This document shows, in pieces, positions 32,859-41,962 of a DNA stretch of 64,000 nt (position 1 is its first letter; every line of letters starts with the position of its first letter). The notes beneath the pieces are model-generated. The model searched no databases and was not told where the DNA came from. It worked only from the letters and a program-made list of their open reading frames with translations. Source of the DNA: Oscillospiraceae bacterium Marseille-Q3528 (GTDB lineage Bacteria > Bacillota > Clostridia > Lachnospirales > Lachnospiraceae); the NCBI GenBank assembly GCA_018223385.1, contig JAGTTR010000004.1, positions 62,001-126,000 of the forward strand, in the 5' to 3' direction. The translations under genes were made by a program, and so were the position numbers.

Positions 32859-33308
32859 ATGTTAAACGAAGAGAGAATCCGTCTCATGACAAAGGCGGCG
32901 GAGTTCGAAGCGCGGGAAGGCCGGGAGGCTTTTAAAGTAAATGAGTATTTCCGGGGCGACTATGTGACGTTTCATATGGTGAAGGCCTGGATCGGCGGTA
33001 CCATCGCCTTCCTTCTGGGAGCTGTGCTCTGGCTGGCCTGCCGGATGGAGCAGCTGCTGGCCGAGATGTATACGCTGGATTTTGCAGGTCTCGGTATGAG
33101 TGTGGTGAAATGGTACGTTCTGTTCATCATCGTGTATGAACTGATTGTATTTCTTGCCTATTATCGGAAATATACCCGGGTGCGGGAAGAGATGAAAGAA
33201 TACTATGCACAGCTTCGCCAGATCAGCGGGCTGTACGAGCAGGAAGATCAGCGGCTGGAGGGCCGTGATGCGACAGGAGGCCGCGGATACGATGACGATT
33301 TTGTATGA
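32859..33308 (+). CDS. Small membrane protein of unknown function
   Basis: A 149-residue protein with a charged N-terminal region (1-45), two membrane helices (about 48-66 and 87-108) and a cytosolic coiled-coil-prone, acidic tail ending GYDDDFV. Not recognised. ATG at 32859 is preceded by GAGGTGG. A TATAAT at 32810 suggests a local start of transcription. It overlaps the next membrane protein by 17 bases, so the two are probably made together. Confidence 0.65.
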   Translation: MLNEERIRLMTKAAEFEAREGREAFKVNEYFRGDYVTFHMVKAWIGGTIAFLLGAVLWLACRMEQLLAEMYTLDFAGLGMSVVKWYVLFIIVYELIVFLAYYRKYTRVREEMKEYYAQLRQISGLYEQEDQRLEGRDATGGRGYDDDFV

Positions 33309-34317
33309 GATAAGAGAACAGATCAAATATTACTACGGCAAGTATGACATGTATATCCGCACACTGCTGAAGTTTGTCATGGGCCTGTTTGTGTTTTTCA
33401 TGATCAATGCGAAACTGGGCTTCATGAGCAGGCTGGATAACTTTGCCATACCGGTGCTGTTGAGTCTGCTGTGCAGCTTTTTGCCGGTGAACTGCATGGT
33501 GCTCTTTGCCGTGCTCATTGTTCTGGTGCAGCTGTTTGCGCTTTCGCTGGAGCTGGCGGCCGTGGCAGCGGTTATCCTGCTGATGATGCTTTGCCTGTAT
33601 TTTATCCTGGCACCGAAGGACGGCTATCTGCTGGTGCTGACGCCGCTTTTGTTTGCACTGAAAATGCCTTATGTGATGCCCATTGTGGTAGGCCTGGTGG
33701 GAACTCCTCTGGGGATCGTACCGGTGTCCTGCGGTGTGGTGGCTTACTATATCATGCATTTTGCGTCTGCGAATGCGGCGACCTTCCAGAACAGCAGCAC
33801 CGATGCCATGGCGGACCGGATCAAATTTATGATGGAGTACATGATCGGCAATAAAGAGATGATGCTGACCATTGTTGCTTTTGCCATTGTGCTGGCACTG
33901 GTGTACATTCTCCGCCGGACTTCCATGGATTACGCCTGGTATATTGCCATTGGTGCAGGTGCTCTTGCCAATATCCTGATTTTCCTCATCGGGGATTTTG
34001 CCATGGATATTTCCAATTCGATCCTGGGACTGCTGGCGGGCACGCTGCTTTCCGTGGCGGCAGCGCTGGTGGTGCAGTTTTTCGTATTCAGCGTGGATTA
34101 TACAGGTACCCGGAAGGTGCAGTTTGAGGACGACGAGTATTATTATTACGTGAAAGCGGTGCCGAAGATCACCATATCGGCCAAGGATAAGCAGGTGAAG
34201 GAGATCCATTCCCCTTCAGGAAAGCACCGGGATGGACAGCGTGCCCGACGGCAGCAGGAGCATTCCCAGGCGCGGAGGCGTCCGAGACAGGCGCAGGGCA
34301 GTGCGGAGTACAGATAA
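33292..34317 (+). CDS. Polytopic membrane protein of unknown function with basic tail
   Basis: About 341 residues with roughly eight membrane segments (first near 20-38), followed by an acidic patch (FEDDEYYYY) and a strongly basic C-terminal tail (about 300-341, KHRDGQRARRQQ). No family is recognised with certainty. The start at 33292 (MTILYEIREQ) has AGGAGG eleven bases upstream; 33268 (MRQEAAD) is an alternative. It sits 59 bases before cdaA in the same direction, so a link with c-di-AMP signalling is possible but only by position. Confidence 0.65.
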   Translation: MTILYEIREQIKYYYGKYDMYIRTLLKFVMGLFVFFMINAKLGFMSRLDNFAIPVLLSLLCSFLPVNCMVLFAVLIVLVQLFALSLELAAVAAVILLMMLCLYFILAPKDGYLLVLTPLLFALKMPYVMPIVVGLVGTPLGIVPVSCGVVAYYIMHFASANAATFQNSSTDAMADRIKFMMEYMIGNKEMMLTIVAFAIVLALVYILRRTSMDYAWYIAIGAGALANILIFLIGDFAMDISNSILGLLAGTLLSVAAALVVQFFVFSVDYTGTRKVQFEDDEYYYYVKAVPKITISAKDKQVKEIHSPSGKHRDGQRARRQQEHSQARRRPRQAQGSAEYR

Positions 34318-34376
34318 AAAGAGAGAACATACAGGAAAAAGATATGAATGGAAAACAGGAACGGAGGTGAGTGTAA

Positions 34377-35255
34377 ATGTCAGAGATGATTCTCGGGTGG
34401 TTTCGGGACGGATTTGCAGGGCTTAGGCCTACTCCCATGGATTTTGTGGAGATCCTGATCCTGACGGTGGGCATCTATCAGCTGCTGAAGTGGGTCAAAC
34501 GGACGAGAGCGTGGATCCTGCTGAAGGGCTTTGCCGTGCTTCTGCTTTTTACACTTGCAGCCAAACTGCTTCATATGGATACGATCTACTGGCTGGCAGA
34601 GAAGATCCTGGGCCTGGGAATTACGGCACTGCTCGTGGTGTTCCAGCCGGAGCTGCGCAAAGGCCTGGAAGAGCTGGGCAAGAAAAAGTTTCTGCAGGGC
34701 ATTCCTTTGCTGGATCCCGTGCGGGAGGAGGCTGGTCTGTTCAGCGACCGGACACTCAATGAGATCGTCAAGGCTTCCTTTGAGATGGGGAAGGTGCGGA
34801 CCGGCGCCCTCATTGTTCTGCAGCAGAACTATCCGCTGACAGAGTATGAGAGAACCGGCATTGCACTGGATTCCATCGTCTCCAGCCAGCTGCTGATCAA
34901 TATTTTTGAACACAATACACCGCTTCATGACGGGGCCGTGATCATCCGGGGAGACAGGGTGACTTCCGCTACCTGCTATCTGCCGCTGTCAGATAACATG
35001 GAGCTGAGCAAGGAACTGGGAACGAGACACCGGGCCGGTGTAGGCATCAGTGAGGTGACGGATTCTCTGACGATCATTGTATCCGAGGAGACCGGCAAGG
35101 TATCCGTGGCTTACGGCGGTGAGCTGGAGCGCGGTATGGATGCGGCACGGCTGAAGGAGCGCTTAAAGCTGTTCCAGAATAAGACGATGGAACCCAAACC
35201 GCGGTTCCGTTTCTGGAAGGGGAAGGTGAAAGATGAGAAAGAGGATCATGCATAA
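34377..35255 (+). CDS. cdaA: Diadenylate cyclase CdaA
   Basis: Makes the second messenger c-di-AMP from two ATP at the cytoplasmic membrane. 292 residues: three N-terminal membrane helices (about 22-100) and a DAC domain with the catalytic motifs HDGAVII (near 184) and TRHRAGVG (near 215). c-di-AMP controls potassium and osmolyte balance and wall homeostasis in Gram-positives. ATG with GGAGG nine bases upstream. Overlaps cdaR by 23 bases, the standard arrangement; glmM, which follows in Bacillus, is replaced by ptsH. Confidence 0.97.
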   Translation: MSEMILGWFRDGFAGLRPTPMDFVEILILTVGIYQLLKWVKRTRAWILLKGFAVLLLFTLAAKLLHMDTIYWLAEKILGLGITALLVVFQPELRKGLEELGKKKFLQGIPLLDPVREEAGLFSDRTLNEIVKASFEMGKVRTGALIVLQQNYPLTEYERTGIALDSIVSSQLLINIFEHNTPLHDGAVIIRGDRVTSATCYLPLSDNMELSKELGTRHRAGVGISEVTDSLTIIVSEETGKVSVAYGGELERGMDAARLKERLKLFQNKTMEPKPRFRFWKGKVKDEKEDHA

Positions 35256-36483
35256 CTGGAAGTTAAAGCTGCTTTCTCTCGTCAGCGCCATTCTTTTGTG
35301 GCTGGTGGTTGTGGGCATCAATGACCCGGTCCGGACGTTTACCTTTTCGGGCATCCATGTAGATGTGGTAAACAGCTCCGCCATCACCAGTGAGGGAAAG
35401 GTTTATGAAGTGCTGGATGACAGCGATGTGATCACGATCCAAGTAAAAGCACGCCGGTCGGCTGCGCTTTCGGATACGGATTTCAAAGCGGTTGCCAACA
35501 TGCAGGATATCCAGCTGATGAAGTATGTACCTATCAATATCAGCTGCACAAAGAATGTAAACATCCAGAGCATTACGACAAAGACGCCGAACCTGAAGAT
35601 CAGCATCGAGGATTCGGATACGAAGACGCTGCCCATTGTGGTGCGGACCAACGGAACACCGGGGGCAGGCTATATCATTGACAAAAACAATACCATTGCG
35701 TCGCCGGAGAGCGTGCGCATCACCGGCGCAGCCAGCGCGATCCGCAAGATCAGCAGGGTATATGCAGAGGTGGATGTGTCCGGCATCACCAAGGACACCG
35801 AGAGGATTACTTCCCTGTCACTGTACAACGGTGACGGCGATTCCATCAAGAACAGCTCTCTGACCTACAACATCGACACGAACAGCATTGATATTTCCAT
35901 CAAGCTGCTGAAAACAAAGGAAGTGCCGGTGAAGGCTTCGGTATCCGGCCGGGCGGCGGACGGATATGCCTACACGAAGGTCAGCTGTGAGCCGTCCACG
36001 ATCACGCTGGCGGGCAAGGAGGATGTGCTGAAAAATGTGACAGCCATCGAGATCCCGGCTTCTGATGTGGACATCAGTCAGGCCACCGCCGATGTGGAAA
36101 AAGTGGTGGACATCAGCGCTTACCTGCCGGCCAATACCCAGCTGGAGGAAGAGGAATCGGCAACCGTGGCTGTGACGGCGACGGTGGAGAAGCTGGAGGA
36201 GCGGACAGTGACGCTGGAGAAGAGCCGGATCTCCCTGGTGAATGTACCGGAAGGCTACACGGCTTCTTTCCTGACGACCACCGATCTGTCCTTTACCGTG
36301 CGGGGCCGCCGGGCCAGCATGGAAACGCTGGATACGTCCCAGTGGACGGCCCAGATCGATCTGTCCGAGTATAAGAAGGCGGACACCTATGAGGTGCCGG
36401 TGACCATTAACCTGCCGGATGGCTATGAGGTGCCGGATATGCCCATTGCGGTTGTAAAAATTGAGAAAGATACGGCGAACTAA
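35233..36483 (+). CDS. cdaR: CdaA regulator CdaR, YbbR-domain protein
   Basis: A 416-residue protein anchored by one N-terminal helix (about 10-28, LLSLVSAILLWLVVVGI), with the rest outside the cell as roughly four YbbR repeats of about 85 residues (for example DPVRTFTFSGIHVDVVN and KTLPIVVRTNGTPGAGY starts). It binds CdaA and tunes c-di-AMP synthesis. Coupled to cdaA by overlap. The stop is followed 100 bases later by the separate ptsH unit. Confidence 0.93.
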   Translation: MRKRIMHNWKLKLLSLVSAILLWLVVVGINDPVRTFTFSGIHVDVVNSSAITSEGKVYEVLDDSDVITIQVKARRSAALSDTDFKAVANMQDIQLMKYVPINISCTKNVNIQSITTKTPNLKISIEDSDTKTLPIVVRTNGTPGAGYIIDKNNTIASPESVRITGAASAIRKISRVYAEVDVSGITKDTERITSLSLYNGDGDSIKNSSLTYNIDTNSIDISIKLLKTKEVPVKASVSGRAADGYAYTKVSCEPSTITLAGKEDVLKNVTAIEIPASDVDISQATADVEKVVDISAYLPANTQLEEEESATVAVTATVEKLEERTVTLEKSRISLVNVPEGYTASFLTTTDLSFTVRGRRASMETLDTSQWTAQIDLSEYKKADTYEVPVTINLPDGYEVPDMPIAVVKIEKDTAN

Positions 36484-36513
36484 CCAAAAGAATAATTAAT
36501 TTCCGGGAATCTC

Positions 36514-36542
36514 TTGTGCAGTTTATAATAATCTGGTATAAT
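36514..36542 (+). promoter_or_regulatory. Strong promoter of ptsH
   Basis: TTGTGC (36514-36519), a 17-base spacer and a perfect TATAAT (36537-36542). Confidence 0.8.
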
Positions 36543-36582
36543 CTGACATAGAAGACTGAAGAAATTAATGGGAGGGATCAGC

Positions 36583-36846
36583 ATGGTAAGTCAGAAAGTG
36601 GTAATTAAGAACCCTACCGGGCTGCATCTGCGTCCGGCTGGAAATCTGTGCAGGGAAGCAATGCAGTTTAAGTCCTTGATTACATTTTCATTCCGCGAGA
36701 CGACTGCCAATGCGAAGAGTGTTTTAAGTGTCCTGGGTGCCTGCGTGAAGTGTGGGGATGAGATTGAACTCCACTGCGACGGCGCAGACGAAGAAGAAGC
36801 ACTGCATTCGCTGGTGGCTGCGATCGAGAATGGATTAGGCGAATAA
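36583..36846 (+). CDS. ptsH: Phosphocarrier protein HPr (His15 and Ser46)
   Basis: An 87-residue PTS carrier. His15 (TGLHLRPAGN) takes phosphate from enzyme I, and Ser46 (ANAKSVLSVLG) is the HPr-kinase site used for catabolite control; both are present, unlike the other two HPr-like proteins in this window. The ATG at 36583 has GGAGGG six bases upstream and places His at 15; an ATG at 36568 is in frame but overlaps the ribosome site. Monocistronic: own promoter and terminator. ptsI is not adjacent. Confidence 0.95.
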   Translation: MVSQKVVIKNPTGLHLRPAGNLCREAMQFKSLITFSFRETTANAKSVLSVLGACVKCGDEIELHCDGADEEEALHSLVAAIENGLGE

Positions 36847-36857
36847 GATACCTTAAC

Positions 36858-36886
36858 AGGCTGGTGCGGATGCATCAGCCTTTTTG
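36858..36886 (+). terminator. Intrinsic terminator of ptsH
   Basis: AGGCTGGTGC (36858-36867) pairs with GCATCAGCCT (36872-36881), one G-T pair, followed by TTTTT. Confidence 0.9.
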
Positions 36887-36930
36887 TATAATTAGGAAGT
36901 TTCACAGGAAATTTACATGGAGGAAATCAT

Positions 36931-39879
36931 TTGAAAGAGAAGATCACACGCTGGCTGCAGGCATACGGCAGGCTTCTGACCGGTCTTGCCATCCTTTTGT
37001 GCGTTGCGGGGCTGGCAGTCAGTTATATGAAACCGAAACAGAAGCTGGAGACGGTGGCCATCAATATGGGAACCGAGGGCGAAAGCACCGTACCGTTGAA
37101 AAACGACGAGAGCATCCGTTATGTCTGCGACACGAAAGGATATCCCATGGCGGGCATCCAGGTGGGTGTGACGAAGAACGGGTATACTTTTACGGATATG
37201 CAGCTGATCTGCAGCGTCTATGACGAGGCGGGTACTACACTACTGTCCCGGAGCGGGGTGACGCTGGCGGAACTGGATGAAGGGCAGTACGTCTACATTC
37301 CCTTTGACAATTATAAGCAGTGTATCGGGACATTAACCATCGAGTTCACGGTGGCAGGCGGGCAGGGCGAGTATCCGGGGTTGTTCATCAACAGTCAGAC
37401 CATGGACGATGCTGCCACCTATGTCAACGGGGAGCTTCTTTCCGGCAATCTGAAATCCTACTATATTTATAAGCTGGACTATTATCCGCTGCTGTTCGAT
37501 CTGTGCACGGCGCTGCTGCTCTTTGTGGGCGTGTTTTTCCTGACCGGACGGAAAAAAGACAATGTGGTGGGAACCTTCCTGCTGTGGGTGCCGAAAAGCA
37601 AGAAAGAGGCGGCATCCCCTGTGCAGGCCAGCAGAGTGATGTGCACACGGACAGATTCTGAAGTTGTGAGCGGGAATTTAGCCGAGAATGAGAAAACAGA
37701 GACAGAATCAGACCGCGAAATGGATGGTAGTATCGAAAGAGCAGGGACAGCGCTGCTTTCGGATGAAATCGAGAAAACAGATGTGACGACTGGAACTGCG
37801 GTATCGAACCGGCATCGACGCGATATGCTATGCAGACGCTGGCCCTTCCTTGCAGGCCTGGCGGCGGCAGTCGTGGTGGTGCTTCTGGAGATCTTTTATT
37901 TCAACCAGAACGGTCTGAAATATGGCACTTACCAGGAGACATACCGGCTGGACGGCACGGACGACCGGGTGGACATGCAGATGGAAGAGTTTACCTCTGA
38001 GCTGGACGAGCAGACGGCGGAAGATCTGCGCTATCAGGACGAGATGAACCGGCTGTATTATGAGCTGCTGGGGGCGGAATACGAGAGCACCCTGGATGAG
38101 ACGCTGACGGTCATCGATGGCAAGACATACAAGACGGTGAGCCAGGCGGTGGTGCACATTGATCTGGGGGAGGCAAAGTTTGTCCGCCAGATGCAGTTTT
38201 CCTATCCGGTGGACGAGAGCAAATATGCCAGCTATGGCGTGGAAGCCCGGTTCTATAAAGACGGCAAGTTGCTCAATGATTATCTGTTGTACGATACGGT
38301 AAATTCCCGGATCGATACGGGCTACATGAACGTATCCCTGCTGGCGGACTCCGTGGAGCTGATCACCTACGGCGATTTTGCTTTTGAGGGTACGGGGGTG
38401 ACCGCGTCCTTCCGCAATGATTTCCAGTTCAACTGGTATCGGGTGATCTTCCTCATCGGCACTGCATGGATGCTGCTGTTCCTGCTCTGCCAGAAGAAAT
38501 TGTTTATCAAACGGCTGGAGGTGGCCTTTGCCATTGTCTGCCTCTGGTTTGGCGGCTGCATGGTGATCCTGGTGGGCAGCAACCAGTCCGGCTGGGACGA
38601 GCATATCCATTTTCTGAAAGCTTACGAGGCATCCTTTGGCTCCACCATCGAGACGCCGGAGGCGGCCATGGGCATGCGCGGAAAATACAATCCGGAGTTT
38701 GCCAGCCTGACAGAGCGCCGGGCCGTGACCAAATATCTGCGGGACAACGACGATCTGGACAAGGCGGACATTTCCTATCAGTCCAAGTTTATCGGGTACA
38801 GCACCCGGGCCTACCTGCCCCAGGCCATCGGCCTGAAAGTGGCCAGGGCTCTTCATCTGCCCTTTGACTGGCAGTATATGGCGGGCAAATTCGGCAATCT
38901 GGTATTTTATATTCTGGTGCTCATGCTGGCCATCCGTATCAGCCGGTCGGGAAAGAAGTTTATCGCTTTGCTTGGTATGATGCCCACGCCGCTGTTTCTG
39001 GCATCGGAATACACCTACGACGCCTTTATCACAGCCTTCTTATTTCTGGGCTTTGTGCTGTGGGTGAACGAGATCCAGAGTGAGGAAAAGCTGACCTGGT
39101 ACCGGGCACTGGTGATGATGGGCTGTTTCGTGGCCGGCAGCTGGTCCAAGCAGATTTATATTTTCATGATGCTTCTGCTGGTATTTCTGCCCAGGCGGAA
39201 ATTCAACAGCCGGGTGAGCGAATGGGTGTTCAAGGGCATGACGGTGGCCTGCGTGCTGCTCATCCTGACTTCCATTTTCAGTGCACCGGGGGCTGCCAAG
39301 ACGCTGGCCATCGGCACCGGCATTGATTATGATTTCTCCACGGCGGGCGACCGGCGGGTGCAGGGCGTGTCCATGATGGGACAGATCCAGTACATTTTGG
39401 CCAATCCGTTGACTTATACGGTACTGCTGCTGAAAAGCATTGCCCGGACGGCGGTTGCCTACACCCTTTGCCGGTTCCCCTGGCTGGATCTGGCTTACTG
39501 CGGCATTTTCCCGGCAGCGGCGTCCTTTGTGACGGCAGCTCTGCTTCTTCTGGCGGGTTTTGTCCGGGAAAAAGGTGAGGACTGCCCGGTGGTGGGCAAG
39601 TGGTACAAGCTGTTGCTGGCCGTGATGATCTTCGGCGTGGTGTGCGTCATCTGGACGTCCCTGTACGGTACTTTCAGCGTGGTGGGCGCTGCCGCCATCG
39701 ACGGTGTGCAGGCCCGGTATTACATCCCGCTCATGCTGCCGTTCCTGTATCTGTTTGGCAACCGGAAGCTGGTGTGGAAGAGCAGCCGGGTGTGGTATTA
39801 CCGGGTGCTGTTCCTGGGGGCCGCGCTGCTCAACGGATATGGCATCTACCAGTATATTTTGAAAGCTACGCTGTTCTAA
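36931..39879 (+). CDS. DUF2142-type polytopic membrane protein, probable GT-C-like enzyme of the glycan locus
   Basis: A 982-residue membrane protein. One N-terminal helix (about 15-32), an outside beta-rich domain (35-180), a second helix, a charged linker (210-300, TETESDREMDG), another helix and outside domain (330-510), then a polytopic region (about 515-980) with SGWDEHIHFLKAYEASFG (near 552), the DEH motif typical of DUF2142 and of GT-C glycosyltransferases that use lipid-linked sugars. It probably adds or moves sugars outside the membrane. TTG start with GGAGG seven bases upstream. It opens the surface-polysaccharide block and is followed 22 bases later by a flippase. Confidence 0.8.
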   Translation: MKEKITRWLQAYGRLLTGLAILLCVAGLAVSYMKPKQKLETVAINMGTEGESTVPLKNDESIRYVCDTKGYPMAGIQVGVTKNGYTFTDMQLICSVYDEAGTTLLSRSGVTLAELDEGQYVYIPFDNYKQCIGTLTIEFTVAGGQGEYPGLFINSQTMDDAATYVNGELLSGNLKSYYIYKLDYYPLLFDLCTALLLFVGVFFLTGRKKDNVVGTFLLWVPKSKKEAASPVQASRVMCTRTDSEVVSGNLAENEKTETESDREMDGSIERAGTALLSDEIEKTDVTTGTAVSNRHRRDMLCRRWPFLAGLAAAVVVVLLEIFYFNQNGLKYGTYQETYRLDGTDDRVDMQMEEFTSELDEQTAEDLRYQDEMNRLYYELLGAEYESTLDETLTVIDGKTYKTVSQAVVHIDLGEAKFVRQMQFSYPVDESKYASYGVEARFYKDGKLLNDYLLYDTVNSRIDTGYMNVSLLADSVELITYGDFAFEGTGVTASFRNDFQFNWYRVIFLIGTAWMLLFLLCQKKLFIKRLEVAFAIVCLWFGGCMVILVGSNQSGWDEHIHFLKAYEASFGSTIETPEAAMGMRGKYNPEFASLTERRAVTKYLRDNDDLDKADISYQSKFIGYSTRAYLPQAIGLKVARALHLPFDWQYMAGKFGNLVFYILVLMLAIRISRSGKKFIALLGMMPTPLFLASEYTYDAFITAFLFLGFVLWVNEIQSEEKLTWYRALVMMGCFVAGSWSKQIYIFMMLLLVFLPRRKFNSRVSEWVFKGMTVACVLLILTSIFSAPGAAKTLAIGTGIDYDFSTAGDRRVQGVSMMGQIQYILANPLTYTVLLLKSIARTAVAYTLCRFPWLDLAYCGIFPAAASFVTAALLLLAGFVREKGEDCPVVGKWYKLLLAVMIFGVVCVIWTSLYGTFSVVGAAAIDGVQARYYIPLMLPFLYLFGNRKLVWKSSRVWYYRVLFLGAALLNGYGIYQYILKATLF

Positions 39880-39901
39880 TAAATAAAGGAATGAAAGATT
39901 C

Positions 39902-41434
39902 ATGAATAAAAAACAGTTATTTATCAGTATGACCGCCCAGATCGTGTCTTTTGCGGTGAGCATGGGCGTCAGCTTCATCTTAAGCCCTTACCTGGCAAAG
40001 GCGATTGACATCAGTGCCTCGGGTTTTGTGACCCAGGGCAACCAGTTTGTGTCCTACGCCCAGATCCTCGTCTCGGCGCTGAATACCATGGCCAGCCGGT
40101 TCATCACCGTGAGCATCCATCAGGGCAAGGAAGAGGAAGCCAACCGGTATTTCTCCTCGGTGTTCTTCGGCAACGTGTTCATGGCGGCGGTGTTTGCGGT
40201 TCCGGCCACGTTTCTCATCCTGTTTGTGGATCAGATCATGAACGTGCCCGCGGCCATGGTGACAGATCTGCAGATCATGCTGTTTTTCGTCATGCTGAAT
40301 TTTGTCCTGAATATTATCCTGTCTGTGTTCAGCGTGTCGGTCTATGCCAAGGACCGGCTGGATCTGCTGGCCATCAAAACCATTGAGTCCGAGATCGTGC
40401 GCATGGTGCTGCTGGTGGGCTGCTACACCTTTTTCCGGCCTTACATGTGGTACGTGGGCATCGGCTCCGTGGTGTACACGCTGGTGCTGGGACTGGGCAA
40501 CTATCGCTACACAAAACGGCTCATGCCCGAGGTGCACATCAGCCGGAAATACTTTGACATGGGAAAAATCAAAGAGCTGGTGTCTTTGGGTGCCTGGAAC
40601 TCCGTCACCCGGCTGGGGCAGACGCTGCTGGAGGGGCTGGATCTGCTTATCGCCAACATTCTCATCGATCCCGGCGCCATGGGCATTCTGGATTTTGCCA
40701 AAAAAGTACCCCTGTGCATCGTGAACCTGATGTCCAGTGTGGTGGGCATTTTCAATCCGCAGATCACGATTTTGTATGCGGAGGAAAAATATGATGAGAT
40801 GGTGCAGATGATTAAGAGCGCCAACCGGATCATGATTTTCATGCTCAGCATTCCCATTGCCTTTGTGACGGCCTTCGGCGATATTTTCTTCTCCCTGTGG
40901 CTGCCGGCCTACGACGCGCACCAGCTGCATCTGCTCTGCGTGCTGTCCATGGGCACGCTGTATGTCAGCATGAGTATCCAGGTGCTTTACCACATTTTCA
41001 TCATCACGAAAAAGGTAAAGGTGAACTCCCTGGTGGTGCTGCTGTCGGGATTTCTGTCCACGGGCACGGTGTTTTTGCTGCTGAAAACGACGAACCTGGG
41101 GCTGTACGCCATCGTGCTGTCCAGTGCCTTTTACGGATGGCTGCGAAACCTCTTGTTCACGCCGCTGTACGCCAGCAAATGTCTGCAGGTAAAGTGGACG
41201 ACCTTCTACGGGGACATCCTCACCGGCGTGAAATCTCTGGTGTGCGTGGGGCTGGTGGGCCTTTTGTTCCGCACCGTGTTCCCCATCCATTCCTGGATCA
41301 CGCTGATCGGCTTTGGCTGCGTGGCCGGGGTGGTGGCGCTGATCGTCAACTATCTCATTGTGTTAAAGAAAGAAGAGCGTGCCATGGTGGCAGGCTTTGT
41401 GAAAAAGAAGCTGCACCGGCAGCAGGAGGGATAA
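39902..41434 (+). CDS. Wzx-like polysaccharide flippase
   Basis: A 510-residue membrane protein with about 14 hydrophobic segments, in the oligosaccharide-flippase branch of the MOP superfamily. The N-terminal FILSPYLAKAIDISASGFVTQ region and GAWNSVTRLGQTLLEGLDLLIAN (near 228) are typical. It should move undecaprenyl-linked glycan units to the outer face of the membrane. AAAGGAATG precedes the ATG. Followed three bases later by the hexapeptide acyltransferase; all genes to 44,962 run as one likely operon. Confidence 0.88.
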   Translation: MNKKQLFISMTAQIVSFAVSMGVSFILSPYLAKAIDISASGFVTQGNQFVSYAQILVSALNTMASRFITVSIHQGKEEEANRYFSSVFFGNVFMAAVFAVPATFLILFVDQIMNVPAAMVTDLQIMLFFVMLNFVLNIILSVFSVSVYAKDRLDLLAIKTIESEIVRMVLLVGCYTFFRPYMWYVGIGSVVYTLVLGLGNYRYTKRLMPEVHISRKYFDMGKIKELVSLGAWNSVTRLGQTLLEGLDLLIANILIDPGAMGILDFAKKVPLCIVNLMSSVVGIFNPQITILYAEEKYDEMVQMIKSANRIMIFMLSIPIAFVTAFGDIFFSLWLPAYDAHQLHLLCVLSMGTLYVSMSIQVLYHIFIITKKVKVNSLVVLLSGFLSTGTVFLLLKTTNLGLYAIVLSSAFYGWLRNLLFTPLYASKCLQVKWTTFYGDILTGVKSLVCVGLVGLLFRTVFPIHSWITLIGFGCVAGVVALIVNYLIVLKKEERAMVAGFVKKKLHRQQEG

Positions 41435-41437
41435 GCC

Positions 41438-41962
41438 ATGGATATGGAGCTTGCGGCGAGAGCGGCATTCACGCTGCCAAAAGAATTGTTCTGGAAAATC
41501 AAATATGGCGGACGGCTTTCTCTGGCGCTGGTGCAGTCCTTTGGCCGGGGCTGTGTGTTGCGGCTGGGAAAAGAGGCCCGCGTGTCCCTGGGCCGGGAGA
41601 CGGTGTCCCGGGGTGGGCTGACCATCCGGGCGGAGCAGGGGAAAATTGTCATCGGAGACAAGTGTTTTTTCAATACGAACTGCAGTCTGACGGCCATGGA
41701 AGACATCACCATCGGGGATCGCTGCCAGTTCGCCAACAACCTGGTCATTGTGGATCATGACCACGATTACCGGGCGGGCTGGGGCCATTACCGGACAGCG
41801 CCGGTGCATATCGGCAATGACGTGTGGGTGGGGGCCAACTGCGTGATCCTCAAAGGGACCACCATCGGCGACCACTGCGTCATCGCGGCGGGCAGTGTGG
41901 TGTCCGGGGAGGTGCCGCCGGGCACGGTATTTTATCAGAAACGGGAAAGGGTAGTGAAATGA
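41438..41962 (+). CDS. Hexapeptide-repeat (LbH) O-acetyltransferase
   Basis: A 174-residue left-handed beta-helix enzyme of the WbbJ/maltose-acetyltransferase kind. Hexapeptide turns are visible (IVIGDKCFFNTN, ITIGDRCQFANN, VHIGNDVWVGANCVILKG, TTIGDHCVIAAGSVV). The catalytic His is likely in VDHDHDY (near 107). It would transfer an acetyl group from acetyl-CoA to a sugar in the cytosol. Stop and next start overlap as ATGA. Confidence 0.9.
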   Translation: MDMELAARAAFTLPKELFWKIKYGGRLSLALVQSFGRGCVLRLGKEARVSLGRETVSRGGLTIRAEQGKIVIGDKCFFNTNCSLTAMEDITIGDRCQFANNLVIVDHDHDYRAGWGHYRTAPVHIGNDVWVGANCVILKGTTIGDHCVIAAGSVVSGEVPPGTVFYQKRERVVK

